A DNA stretch of 64,000 nt from assembly GCF_004137795.1 (NCBI RefSeq), contig NZ_NWTM01000006.1, positions 62,001-126,000 of the forward strand, in the 5' to 3' direction. The stretch's first letter is position 1. Every line of letters starts with the position of its first letter. The position numbers and the translations under genes are program-made. This DNA comes from Pectobacterium zantedeschiae (GTDB lineage Bacteria; Pseudomonadota; Gammaproteobacteria; Enterobacterales; Enterobacteriaceae). Positions 33,872 through 43,576 of the stretch are shown here, one piece after another. The notes under the pieces were generated by a model that was not told the DNA's origin, did no database searches, and saw nothing but the letters and a program-made list of their open reading frames with translations.

Positions 33872-36469
33872 GTGATTCGAATTGAACTGCCGACACTGGT
33901 TGAACGACTCAACCCCGTGTGCCGTCATATGCTGGAAGAAGCGGCGGCACTCTGTATTCAACATCAGGGAGCGGAAATCCGCGTTGAGCACCTGTTGATG
34001 AAAATGCTGGAAACGCCGCTGTGTGATGTCCGCCAGATCCTCAAGCGTGCTGGTGTCGATGCGGATGAACTGTCTTCGCTGCTGTTACCTTCCTCCGTGG
34101 ATAAAGAATTTGATGCGGGCTACCCCTCATTCTCTCCTCTGCTGGTGGAGTGGCTACAGGATAGCTGGTTGCTGGCCTCGGCTGAATTCCAACATGTGCG
34201 TCTGCGCAGTGGCATTTTGCTGCTGGTTTTGCTGCTGACGCCAAATCGCTATGTGGCAGGTGCGATATCCCGCCCGCTGGCGCAGATTAACCGTGAGCTT
34301 TTACGTCAGCAGTTTGATGAGTGGGTGAAGGACTCTGTTGAAACGGAGGTGGCGGTGCAGTCCGCCACCGCAGAACAGGCTGCCGCGGCAACCACACAGC
34401 TGTCTCGCTATACGCAAAACGTGACGGAATCCGCCCGACAGGGGCAGTTGGATCCGGTGTTGTGCCGCGATCATGAAATCGATCTGATGATCGATATTCT
34501 CTCCCGTCGCCGTAAAAACAACCCGATTGTGGTGGGGGAAGCCGGTGTCGGTAAAAGCGCGCTGATCGAAGGGCTGGCGCTGCGTATTGTGGCGGGGGCC
34601 GTGCCGGAAAGATTGCGGGATGTAGAACTACTCACGCTCGATCTGGGGGCGATGCAGGCCGGTGCATCAGTTAAAGGCGAATTTGAGAAACGTTTCAAAG
34701 GCGTGATGCAGGAAGTGAAGGATGCACCACGTCCCATCATTCTGTTTATCGATGAAGCACATACGCTAATCGGTGCTGGCAATCAGGCGGGTGGGTTAGA
34801 TGTGTCCAACCTGCTCAAGCCTGCACTGGCGCGTGGTGAACTGCGTACCATCGCGGCGACGACCTGGAGCGAATACAAAAAATATGTCGAGAAAGATGCG
34901 GCGCTTTCCCGTCGTTTCCAACTCGTCAAGGTCGGTGAACCGAACGCGGAAGAAGCCACGGTTATCCTGCGTGGGCTGCGCAGTATCTATGAAAAAGCGC
35001 ACGGCGTTCTGATTGATGAAGATGCACTTCAGGCGGCGGCGCAACTGTCGGCGCGTTATATCTCCGGTCGCCAACTCCCCGATAAGGCGATTGACGTTCT
35101 GGATACCGCCAGCGCGCGCGTGGCGATTAACCTGACGACGCCACCGCGTGCGGTCAGCCAACTACAGACCCGTCTGCGCCAGCAGGAAATGGAAATCACC
35201 CAGCTTGAGCGCCAGGCGCGCATCGGTTTGGGTAATACCGAAGAGCGCTTAGTCGAACTGCGTGACGCCCGCGAAGCGGGAGCGGCATCGCTGGCACAAC
35301 TGGAAGCCGATTGGCAGCAGCAGAAAACACAGGTTCAGCGCGTGATTGAACTGCGCACGGCGCTGTTGGATGAAGAGCAAACCGTCGACTTTGATGCGGT
35401 ATCGGCAGCGGCGGAACTGGCTACCTGTGAGCAAGCGCTGGAAATACTTCAGCAAGCTTCTGTACTGGTTTCACCCCATGTTGATAAAACCCAAATTGCG
35501 GCAGTGATTGCCGAATGGACGGGCGTGCCGCTCAACCGAATTTCACAGGGTGAAATGGATGTTGTTACGCGTCTGCCTGAATTCCTGGGAGATTCTATTA
35601 AAGGGCAGCAGTTGGCGATTGCTCAATTGCATAAACACCTGCTGACTGCGCGTGCGGACCTCCGTCGTCCGGGGCGTCCGTTGGGGGCTTTCCTGCTGGT
35701 TGGGCCGAGCGGCGTCGGTAAAACGGAAACCGTGGTTCAGATTGCCGACTTGATGTTTGGCGGACGTAACTATCTGACCACCATCAACATGTCGGAATAT
35801 CAGGAAAAACATACGGTTTCACGCTTGATCGGTTCGCCTCCGGGCTACGTCGGGTTTGGTGAAGGTGGCGTGTTGACCGAAGCCATCCGTCAGAAACCGT
35901 ACTCCGTGGTACTGCTGGATGAAGTAGAGAAAGCGCACCCTGATGTTCTGAACCTGTTCTATCAGGCGTTTGATAAAGGTGAATTGGCCGATGGCGAAGG
36001 CCGGGTCATCGACTGCCGCAATGTGGTGTTCTTCCTGACGTCCAATCTCGGGTTCCAGACGATTGTTAACTACGCCGAGCAGTCGGATGTATTGCTGGAT
36101 GCGCTCTATCCCGAATTGGCAGCCTTCTTCAAACCTGCACTGTTGGCGCGTATGGAAGTGATCCCTTACCTGCCGCTGGCACATGCCACCATGGTCGAGA
36201 TTGTTCAGGGCAAATTGTCGCGTCTGGTTTCTCTGCTGCAACAGCGCTTTGGTGCGGAAGTCATCATCGAAGATGAAGTGCCGGAAGAGATTCTACGGTT
36301 GGCGAACCGCAGTGAAAATGGGGCGCGTATGCTCGAGTCGGTGATTGATGGAGCCTTGCTACCACCGGTTTCGCTACAGCTACTGCAACGCATGTCGGCG
36401 GGTGAACCCGTCAGCCGTATTCATTTCCGCGTCGAAGCCGGCCAGTTCCAGACTGAGGTGGAGGGCTGA
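33872..36469 (+). CDS. clpV: T6SS AAA+ disaggregase ClpV (TssH)
   Basis: 865 residues from a GTG at 33872 with AGGAG (33860-33864) upstream; the open frame continues upstream only within tssL. The N-domain (residues 1-150) recognises TssC. AAA1 has Walker A GEAGVGKSALIEG and Walker B IILFIDEAHTLIGAG; the middle coiled coil (LRQQEMEITQLERQARIG) follows; AAA2 has GPSGVGKTETVVQIAD and SVVLLDEVEKAHPDVLNLFY. Pore loop regions and LIGSPPGYVGFGEGGVLTE are intact. It recycles contracted TssB/C sheaths with ATP. Confidence 0.96.
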   Translation: MIRIELPTLVERLNPVCRHMLEEAAALCIQHQGAEIRVEHLLMKMLETPLCDVRQILKRAGVDADELSSLLLPSSVDKEFDAGYPSFSPLLVEWLQDSWLLASAEFQHVRLRSGILLLVLLLTPNRYVAGAISRPLAQINRELLRQQFDEWVKDSVETEVAVQSATAEQAAAATTQLSRYTQNVTESARQGQLDPVLCRDHEIDLMIDILSRRRKNNPIVVGEAGVGKSALIEGLALRIVAGAVPERLRDVELLTLDLGAMQAGASVKGEFEKRFKGVMQEVKDAPRPIILFIDEAHTLIGAGNQAGGLDVSNLLKPALARGELRTIAATTWSEYKKYVEKDAALSRRFQLVKVGEPNAEEATVILRGLRSIYEKAHGVLIDEDALQAAAQLSARYISGRQLPDKAIDVLDTASARVAINLTTPPRAVSQLQTRLRQQEMEITQLERQARIGLGNTEERLVELRDAREAGAASLAQLEADWQQQKTQVQRVIELRTALLDEEQTVDFDAVSAAAELATCEQALEILQQASVLVSPHVDKTQIAAVIAEWTGVPLNRISQGEMDVVTRLPEFLGDSIKGQQLAIAQLHKHLLTARADLRRPGRPLGAFLLVGPSGVGKTETVVQIADLMFGGRNYLTTINMSEYQEKHTVSRLIGSPPGYVGFGEGGVLTEAIRQKPYSVVLLDEVEKAHPDVLNLFYQAFDKGELADGEGRVIDCRNVVFFLTSNLGFQTIVNYAEQSDVLLDALYPELAAFFKPALLARMEVIPYLPLAHATMVEIVQGKLSRLVSLLQQRFGAEVIIEDEVPEEILRLANRSENGARMLESVIDGALLPPVSLQLLQRMSAGEPVSRIHFRVEAGQFQTEVEG

Positions 36470-36471
36470 GT

Positions 36472-38010
36472 ATGCAACATGCCCTCGAACTGGCGTTAGC
36501 ACTCACCCAACAGCACGATGAGGCTGGTTTGTGTGACTGGATGCTGGAGACGATGCAGGCCGCCTGGCAGCCGCAAGGAATGTTGCTGGGTATGGTGGAT
36601 GTCAGCGGCAGGCTGCTGACCTGCCAAGGTCGAGTGCATGAGACGCCGGTGGCGCTGAGTCTGGGGGTGGATGACTTTAGCCACCCGCTGGCTTATGCGC
36701 TGCATAAGAATCAAGCGCGCACCTGGGATTCTCTCTATGGCGGTGCTCGTATTGAGCACCGTGAGTTTCGGCAGATGCTGGCCTCTGTCGGGACAAATTG
36801 CGGGCTTCACGCGCTGCCACTGCTGTCGGACAGCGGTAAGCCGCTGGCGGTACTGGCGCTGTTGGATACACCAACGCGCCTGCAAACGCTGCATCAGCAG
36901 GGGGAATGTGAACAACTGGCGCAGGTGTTTTGCCGCCAGCTTGTGCTGTTGCGTGAGCTGGCACACACCCGACGGGAACAGGTCGCGTTGAGAGATTCAC
37001 TCCGCCAGATTAAGGATGAAGGGCAGAGTCGTCGCGAGCAAGAAAAGCGGGTGGAAGCCACCCTGATTGGTCAGTCTGTGGTGATTAAAGAACTGCATCA
37101 GCAGATTTATCAGGCGGCAAAACACCGCCTTTCGGTACTGGTTCAGGGCGAAACCGGGTCAGGGAAAGATGTGGTGGCGCGTTTGCTGCATGAGTGTTCC
37201 GAACGTGCCGACAAACCTTTTATTGCCATCAACTGTGCGGCAATCCCCGAAAATTTGATTGAAAGCGAACTGTTTGGCTATCAGAAAGGGGCATTCTCTG
37301 GCGCACAGAGCAACAAAATTGGTCTGGTAGAACAGGCTAATGGCGGTACGCTGTTTTTGGATGAAGTTGGCGATATGCCGCAGTCCATGCAAGCCAAGCT
37401 GTTAAGGGTATTGGAGACGCATAGTTTCCGTCCTCTGGGCGCGGAGAAAGAAGTTCATTCTGATTTCCGTCTGATTGCCGCGACCCATCAGCCACTGGAA
37501 CAGCAGGTGTCTGACGGTGTGTTTCGGCAGGACCTCTATCATCGCCTCTGCCAGTGTTTATTGCAGGTTGCACCGTTGCGTGAGCGGCCGGACGATATTC
37601 GTCTGCTGTGCGAGCACTTCATCAGTCAATTTTCTGACAAACAACAAAAGTATGTTGGGCCACTGAACAGGGCTTTCCTGCGTCAACTGGTGGGGTATGA
37701 CTTTCCCGGTAATGTGCGGGAACTGCGTAACCTACTGGAAGTCGCCTGCGCACATACGCCGAACGGCGAAGCGCTGTCCCTGATATCGCTGCCGCCCGAA
37801 CTGCGCGATCGGCTGACGAGCAGTTCGGCTGAAGAACAGGATTGTTATCAGCACATCCACGATTTGCGTATAGCCACACAGCGGTATGAAGCGGCTGTGA
37901 TTGAGGCACGCCTGCGCCAGTTTCAGGGCAACCGCCTTCTGGTGGCTGATAGCCTCAATATCCCTAAACGTACTCTCGACCACAAATGCCAGAAGCTGGA
38001 GGTAAATTGA
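36472..38010 (+). CDS. vasH: Sigma-54-dependent T6SS transcriptional activator VasH
   Basis: 512 residues. An N-terminal GAF-type sensor region (about 1-190) is followed by a sigma-54 AAA+ domain: Walker A VQGETGSGKDVVARLLHE, the L1 loop KGAFSGA (Ser in place of the usual Thr of GAFTGA), Walker B GGTLFLDEVGDMP and the arginine-finger region FRQDLYHRLCQCLLQVAPLR. The C-terminal Fis-type HTH is RLLVADSLNIPKRTLDHKCQ. In Vibrio and other T6SS, VasH activates hcp-type operons with RpoN. A matching sigma-54 promoter and upstream dyads are present before hcp at 46868 in this window. Confidence 0.94.
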   Translation: MQHALELALALTQQHDEAGLCDWMLETMQAAWQPQGMLLGMVDVSGRLLTCQGRVHETPVALSLGVDDFSHPLAYALHKNQARTWDSLYGGARIEHREFRQMLASVGTNCGLHALPLLSDSGKPLAVLALLDTPTRLQTLHQQGECEQLAQVFCRQLVLLRELAHTRREQVALRDSLRQIKDEGQSRREQEKRVEATLIGQSVVIKELHQQIYQAAKHRLSVLVQGETGSGKDVVARLLHECSERADKPFIAINCAAIPENLIESELFGYQKGAFSGAQSNKIGLVEQANGGTLFLDEVGDMPQSMQAKLLRVLETHSFRPLGAEKEVHSDFRLIAATHQPLEQQVSDGVFRQDLYHRLCQCLLQVAPLRERPDDIRLLCEHFISQFSDKQQKYVGPLNRAFLRQLVGYDFPGNVRELRNLLEVACAHTPNGEALSLISLPPELRDRLTSSSAEEQDCYQHIHDLRIATQRYEAAVIEARLRQFQGNRLLVADSLNIPKRTLDHKCQKLEVN

Positions 38011-38570
38011 TGTTTCTGACGATGGCTCCCCTACTGTTGGCAACTGCCGCTACGCCCGATCCCGCCTGGCAGTCGTTATGGGAGCAGTGCCGTAATGAAA
38101 CGGCTTCAGAGCTCCGACTGGCCTGCTATGACGCGTTGGGTCGTGAAGCTGAACGCACTGGTACGCTGTCCCCACAGGACGATAAGGCTGCCGCTAGCGG
38201 AACGTTTCAACTGGGACGTGAAGCGGACAGCGGCGATATGACGCTTACTCGTGTGCTGGCTGATGGCAATACGCTAGTGATTAGCTGTGCCAGCAATATT
38301 ACACACCTGCGCATTACTCTCAGCGAACCCTGGGCAGGAGAGTCCGTCACGTCGCAGCTTGATGGTGTGACGGTGTCCGACAGCTGGTTTATCCGTAACC
38401 GTGGACTGCTGCTGGAATCAGGACGCGGCCTGCCAGCGATTGATGCGCTAAAGCGCTGGATTGGGCATCGCGAGCTGGTACTTAACGGTACCGACGGCCA
38501 CGTACTGCGTATTGAACTCGCCGGGCTGGGTGAAGCAGTCGCACCTCTGCGTCAGCAGTGTCGCTGGTAA
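38010..38570 (+). CDS. vasI: T6SS-associated protein VasI
   Basis: 186 residues from the ATG at 38010, which overlaps the vasH stop (TGATG) and has GGAGG at 37999-38003. A short N-terminal hydrophobic segment (MFLTMAPLLLATAAT) looks like a signal peptide. The domain has WEQCRNETASELRLACYDAL, then DSWFIRNRGLLLESGRGLPA and LKRWIGHRELVLN, resembling the VasI family (type VI secretion system-associated, TagO-like). The function is accessory and poorly defined, probably periplasmic. Confidence 0.82.
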   Translation: MFLTMAPLLLATAATPDPAWQSLWEQCRNETASELRLACYDALGREAERTGTLSPQDDKAAASGTFQLGREADSGDMTLTRVLADGNTLVISCASNITHLRITLSEPWAGESVTSQLDGVTVSDSWFIRNRGLLLESGRGLPAIDALKRWIGHRELVLNGTDGHVLRIELAGLGEAVAPLRQQCRW

Positions 38571-38581
38571 AGGAGGCGTTC

Positions 38582-40006
38582 ATGCATGCACATCCCTGGT
38601 GTAAACGCCTGCAAACCTCATTGCCGGAGGAGAAGTTACGCGCGGCGGTATTGGCTGACGATCCGCTTTGGGAAAAGGTAGAAACGGAGTTGGTCAAGCT
38701 AGGATCGCTGGCGCATAACCAGGTCGATCTTAACGTAGTTGCGGGTTATTGCCTGACGTTGCTGGAAAGCAAAACCAAAGATATGCGGGTACTGGTACAG
38801 CTGTTGCGCTGCTTACAGCACCCGGCTAAAGCGACACCGTTTTCTACTGCGCTGATGCTGCTGGATAGCTGGCTGGAGAGTTACTGGGTGACCGCCTGGC
38901 CTGCCAGTCCGGTGCAAAAACAGAAGTTGATGATCCAGATTGTTCGCCGTTTTGAGAGCGCGCTCCCTCGCATTGCAGAGAGTGCATCCAGCGCAGAGTT
39001 GGATCAATTACAGCAGTTAACGGAGCAGGTCGCGACCCGCTGGGGTGAGTTGGCCAGCGATAAAGCGGCGCTGATGGATGAACTGGTGCAGGGCTTTAAG
39101 CGTGCCAGGCAGCGGCAGCAGGCGCAGGAACAGGCTAATCAGACGGCGAAATCGACCCCGGCAGTCAGCGGCAGCGGTGGCTCAAGCGGGAGTGAAGCCA
39201 GCGCCAGCGCTACCTCGACGCCAGTCAGTTCGGTGGAAATTAATTCATCCGATGAGCGCAGTTGGCGGCAAACCCAACTGAACGTCGCTGCCTTGCTGGT
39301 TGAGCGTCACCCTGATTCACCGATGGGCTATCGCCTGCGACGCCATGCTATCTGGTCCGGCATTGCCACACCGCCGATGTCGTCGAAAGGGCATAAAACG
39401 CAGTTGGCCCCCGTCTCATCAGACCGTGTGGATGAATACCAAAGTGCGCTTGCACAGGCTGATTTGGCACTGTGGGAACGTATAGAACAGAGCCTGGTGT
39501 TAGCACCTTACTGGTTTGATGGGCACATGCTGTCCGCCTCGGTCGCTGCCAGACTGGGACATACCTCTGTTGCCACGGCGATGGCGGAAGAGCTTACTGC
39601 ATTTATTCAGCGTTTGCCGGAGCTGCGTGAACTGGCGTTCAGCGACGGCACACCTTTTTTGACCGGGAAGTGTAGTCAGTGGTTGCAGTCCAGCCAGCCC
39701 GTTCGCGGCGGTGGCGGCGCACGGCAGGACGATCTGGCGACGGAGGCAGCCGCCTGTCGGGATGAAAAAGGTATCGGTGCGGCGATGTTGTTACTGGATG
39801 AACGCATGCGTCGCCTGAAAGAACCTCGCGATCGTTTTTATGCTGAGTTGGTACTGGCGGATTTACTCGCCGAAGAAGGGATGAAATCACTGGCAGCACA
39901 GCACTATCAGCACATGTGGCAGGAAAGCCAGCAATTGGGCCTGATGCAATGGGAACCGGGAATGGTCAGCCGCGTAGAGCGGTTGGCGGCATCCCGCAAA
40001 AAATAA
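38582..40006 (+). CDS. tssA: T6SS protein TssA (VasJ type)
   Basis: 474 residues, starting at the ATG at 38582 after a perfect AAAGGAGG; eight upstream codons overlap vasI. The N-terminal ImpA domain contains DPLWEKVETELVKLGSLAHN and LLDSWLESYWVTAWPASPVQ; a low-complexity Ser/Gly/Ala linker (SGSGGSSGSEASASATST) follows at about 195-220, then the C-terminal VasJ domain with LVERHPDSPMGYRLRRHAIW and LVLAPYWFDGHMLSASVAAR. TssA nucleates and primes the assembly of tube and sheath at the baseplate. Confidence 0.9.
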   Translation: MHAHPWCKRLQTSLPEEKLRAAVLADDPLWEKVETELVKLGSLAHNQVDLNVVAGYCLTLLESKTKDMRVLVQLLRCLQHPAKATPFSTALMLLDSWLESYWVTAWPASPVQKQKLMIQIVRRFESALPRIAESASSAELDQLQQLTEQVATRWGELASDKAALMDELVQGFKRARQRQQAQEQANQTAKSTPAVSGSGGSSGSEASASATSTPVSSVEINSSDERSWRQTQLNVAALLVERHPDSPMGYRLRRHAIWSGIATPPMSSKGHKTQLAPVSSDRVDEYQSALAQADLALWERIEQSLVLAPYWFDGHMLSASVAARLGHTSVATAMAEELTAFIQRLPELRELAFSDGTPFLTGKCSQWLQSSQPVRGGGGARQDDLATEAAACRDEKGIGAAMLLLDERMRRLKEPRDRFYAELVLADLLAEEGMKSLAAQHYQHMWQESQQLGLMQWEPGMVSRVERLAASRKK

Positions 40007-40030
40007 GACATTCGGAGTGAATGGTCACTT

Positions 40031-43000
40031 ATGTTTAAAACAATCATAACCTTTCTACGCAAGCAGTTGCCTAAACTGAAACCCTCCTGGCTGCTTTTGG
40101 GGGCGGTACTGTGGGTCGTGGTGTTGGTTCTGGCCTGGTGGCTGGGACCGCGTTTGACCGTGGGCGACTCACGCCCGTTGCAGGGAATCTGGGGCCGCGT
40201 GGTGTTCACGCTGGTATGGCTATGGCTGGCGTTCTCCTACAGCGCCTGGCTGGTCTGGCGTCGCGTACAGCAGATGCGTGCGGAACGTCATGAACAGCAG
40301 GTGATTGAGCAGGATCCCTTGCAGATATATGTCGACAGCCAGCAGACGTTTCTCGATCGCTGGCTGGAAGCGTTTCAGACCCAGTTGGGTAAAAGAGCGC
40401 TGTATGCGATGCCTTGGTATCTGACGATTGGTCTGGCAGGCAGTGGTAAAAGCAGCCTGATTCATCGCGCCAATCCAGCAAACAAAATGAATCCGAAGCT
40501 GGATGCAGAACTGCGAGATGTGGCGGCAGGCCAGCAGGTGAGTAGCTGGGTCGGGGAATCCGCTGTCATTTGGGATCCTAGCGGACAGCTACTCGCACAG
40601 CCTGAGTTGGAGGGCGATTCGCTCGGACAGCGCCATGCCCGACTGTGGCAGCACCTGCTACAGTGGCTCAGTGAAAATCGCCGTCGCCAGCCGCTCAACG
40701 GTCTGGTTCTCACGCTGGATATTTCCTGGCTGGCTCAGGCCGGTGTCGCGGATCGCAAAGCCTACGCGCAGGTCATGCGTGCGCGCTTGCAGGAAATTTC
40801 GGTGAACATCAATACGCGCTTGCCGGTGTATATCGCGCTAACTCGGCTGGATATGCTGAGCGGCTTCGATAAGGTCTATCGCCAGTTAAACCGCGAGGCG
40901 CGTCAGGCTGTTTTAGGTGTGACGTTTACGCCGCAGGCGAGTAACAGCAAAGGTTGGCTGGAGGAACTGGAGCGTTTCTGGGACGAGTGGGTGACACACC
41001 TGAATGACAACCTGCCAGACATGCTGCTGACGCAATCCGACAGAAGCGTGCGCAATTCACTGTTCTCGTTTGTCCGCCAGTTAGCTGGGGTGAAAGACTA
41101 TGTGATGGAAGTGCTGACGGAAACGTTAGCGACGGGCGAAGATCGCGCTTTCCTGATCCGTGGCGTCTACGTCAGTTCTGTCTATCAACAAGGGGTGCCG
41201 TTCGATGCGTTTGCGCAGTCGGCTTCCCGACGCTATCAACTGCCAGAGCCGATTAATGCTGCGCTGCGCGGTGAATCGAATACGTTCTTTGTGCAGCGTC
41301 TCTTCCCTGACGTCATTTTCCCTGAGGCCAGTCTGGCGGGGGAAAACCGGCTGCATAGTCTCTATCGTCGTCGTCGACTGAGTATCGGCGTGGGCTGCAT
41401 GTTACTCGCCAGTCTGGCGCTGGTCGGCAGCTGGCACCATTTCTATCGTGTCAATGAAGAGGCTGGACGCAACGTACTGACGAAAGCGCAGGCGTTTATC
41501 GGCACCAATGAGCTGGAAGGGCAGCCGGGCTACGGCTATCAGCAGTTGCCGCGTCTGAATTTGATTCGCGATGCGACCTTATCTTTTGGTAATTACCACG
41601 AACGTACACCACTGCTGGCCGATCTTGGTCTGTATCAGGGCGATAAGATTGGGCCTTATGTTGAAGGCACCTATCTGCAAATGCTGAACCAGCGTTTTCT
41701 GCCTGCGGTGATGCAGGGGCTGCTGGAGGATTTGAATCAGGCACCTGCTAATAGCGAGCAAAAGCTGACGATTCTGCGCGTGATGCGGATGTTGGATGAT
41801 GCGTCAGGGCGCAACAAAGCGTTGGTCGAACAGTTTATGGCGCAGCGCTGGCAGAAGGCTTTTCCCGCCCAGGGCAATGTGCAAGAACAGCTGATGCAGC
41901 ATCTGGATTACGCCCTTGAACATACCGACTGGCACAAAGCCCGTGAGCAGAAAGATGCGGTGGCAATCAGTACCTTTGCGCCATTCATTCAGCCGATTAC
42001 GCTCGCTCAGCAGGAATTGAGCAAGCTGCCAATGTATCAGCGCGTCTATCAGAGCCTGGTCATGAAGGCGACGCAGGTGTTGCCGCCGGATTTAGCCATT
42101 CGTGATGAAGTCGGGCCGACGTTTGATCCGGTGTTTTCCCTGCGTAATGACAAAGCGGGAAGCGTGCCACGGCTGCTGACGTATCCCGGTTTCAGTGATT
42201 ATTACCTCAAGCAGGACAAAGCGCTGTTAGAGCTGACGGCACTGGATGCCTGGGTTCTGGGGCAGCGTGAGCGTGCGCAGTTTAGTGAAGCAGACCGTCG
42301 GGAAATTCTGCGTCAGGTGAACGATCGCTACATTACGGATTACATCAACCAGTGGCAGAAAGTGTTGGCGAACATTGATGTGCAGACGCTCGATACGCCG
42401 GAGCAGGCGCTCGATATTCTCACGGATATCACCGGCAACGATCAGCCCTTCCAGCGTGTGCTGACTACGGTTAGCGATAATACCCGCATCCGTAAACTGG
42501 CCGATGATGACAACGATACGGCACAGAATATCAACACGCGGATTGGTCGTCCTTTTATGACTATCAACGCGGCGCTGAGCGGACGTGGTGAGCAGGGGCC
42601 ATTGGTGCAAGAGGTCAATCAGAAGCTGACCGATCTCTATCACTATCTCGATCAGATCGTTAACGCAACCGATCCTGGGCAGGCGGCGTTGAAAGCGGTG
42701 CAGGCGCGGCAGGGAAATAAATTTGCCGATCCGGTGTTCGCCTTACAGCAATACGCCCGCAGCCTTCCCGCGCCGCTGGACCGCTGGGTAGGGCAACTTG
42801 CTGGAGAGAGCGCGAGTTTGGTTACCGGGCTGGCGATGTCGTCGCTGAATCAGGAGTGGCTGGATAAAGTCGTGACGCCATTCAATGAGAAGCTGGCGGA
42901 TCGTTACCCCTTCGACCCGTCATCGAACAAGGATGTGCCGCTATCGGAAATGGAAATGTTCTTCATGACTGGTGGGACGCTGGATAACTTCTACCAAACC

Positions 43001-43528
43001 AACCTCAAAGCGATGATGGAAAGCGGCATGCTGGAAGAAGGTATGGCGTCACCGTTGCAGGCTGAACTGGTGAAACAGCTTGAACGCGCTACCCGTATCC
43101 GCCAGACCCTGTTTAATGCACAGGGCAGCCTGGAAGTGCATTTCGTGCTGGAGCCGCTGGAACTGACGGCGAATAAGCGTCGCAGCGTACTCAATCTGGA
43201 TGGGCAACTGCTGGAATACAGCCACGGTCGTCGCCAGAAAACGCCACTGGTGTGGCCAAACAGTATGCGTGACGGGGCTGAAAGCAAACTGACTCTGGTA
43301 CCAGACGATCGTGAGCGTTCACCACGCAGCCTGAGCTTTAGCGGGCCGTGGGCGATGTTCCGTTTAATCAACAGCGACCAGCTGACTCAGGTGAATGAGA
43401 ACACCTTTGACGTGCGCTTCTCGCTGGAGAATGGGGCGATGACGTATCGCGTGTATACCGATGCCAGTCATAACCCGTTTGCTGGTGGTCTGTTCAGCCA
43501 GTTCACGCTGCCTGATTCACTTTATTAA
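40031..43528 (+). CDS. tssM: T6SS inner-membrane complex protein TssM (IcmF/VasK)
   Basis: 1165 residues. Two N-terminal transmembrane helices (LLLGAVLWVVVLVLAWWLG; VVFTLVWLWLAFSYSAWLVW) precede a cytoplasmic GTPase-like domain with intact Walker A GLAGSGKSS (134-142), and a third helix lies near GVGCMLLASLALVGSWHHF (about 455-475). The large periplasmic domain ends with the TssJ-binding beta region. It forms the TssJLM trans-envelope channel. It follows tssA by 24 bases. Many TssM proteins keep the P-loop, but it is not essential in every system. Confidence 0.96.
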   Translation: MFKTIITFLRKQLPKLKPSWLLLGAVLWVVVLVLAWWLGPRLTVGDSRPLQGIWGRVVFTLVWLWLAFSYSAWLVWRRVQQMRAERHEQQVIEQDPLQIYVDSQQTFLDRWLEAFQTQLGKRALYAMPWYLTIGLAGSGKSSLIHRANPANKMNPKLDAELRDVAAGQQVSSWVGESAVIWDPSGQLLAQPELEGDSLGQRHARLWQHLLQWLSENRRRQPLNGLVLTLDISWLAQAGVADRKAYAQVMRARLQEISVNINTRLPVYIALTRLDMLSGFDKVYRQLNREARQAVLGVTFTPQASNSKGWLEELERFWDEWVTHLNDNLPDMLLTQSDRSVRNSLFSFVRQLAGVKDYVMEVLTETLATGEDRAFLIRGVYVSSVYQQGVPFDAFAQSASRRYQLPEPINAALRGESNTFFVQRLFPDVIFPEASLAGENRLHSLYRRRRLSIGVGCMLLASLALVGSWHHFYRVNEEAGRNVLTKAQAFIGTNELEGQPGYGYQQLPRLNLIRDATLSFGNYHERTPLLADLGLYQGDKIGPYVEGTYLQMLNQRFLPAVMQGLLEDLNQAPANSEQKLTILRVMRMLDDASGRNKALVEQFMAQRWQKAFPAQGNVQEQLMQHLDYALEHTDWHKAREQKDAVAISTFAPFIQPITLAQQELSKLPMYQRVYQSLVMKATQVLPPDLAIRDEVGPTFDPVFSLRNDKAGSVPRLLTYPGFSDYYLKQDKALLELTALDAWVLGQRERAQFSEADRREILRQVNDRYITDYINQWQKVLANIDVQTLDTPEQALDILTDITGNDQPFQRVLTTVSDNTRIRKLADDDNDTAQNINTRIGRPFMTINAALSGRGEQGPLVQEVNQKLTDLYHYLDQIVNATDPGQAALKAVQARQGNKFADPVFALQQYARSLPAPLDRWVGQLAGESASLVTGLAMSSLNQEWLDKVVTPFNEKLADRYPFDPSSNKDVPLSEMEMFFMTGGTLDNFYQTNLKAMMESGMLEEGMASPLQAELVKQLERATRIRQTLFNAQGSLEVHFVLEPLELTANKRRSVLNLDGQLLEYSHGRRQKTPLVWPNSMRDGAESKLTLVPDDRERSPRSLSFSGPWAMFRLINSDQLTQVNENTFDVRFSLENGAMTYRVYTDASHNPFAGGLFSQFTLPDSLY

Positions 43529-43537
43529 TTAACTCTC

Positions 43538-43557
43538 GGGAGCCTGCTCAGGCTCCC
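43538..43557 (+). other. Stem-loop between tssM and vasL
   Basis: Perfect 7-bp stem GGGAGCC / GGCTCCC with loop TGCTCA in the 48-base gap. No T-run follows, so it is more likely an RNA-stability or attenuation element than a full terminator. Confidence 0.5.
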
Positions 43558-43576
43558 TATTGCTGGATGATGTGAT

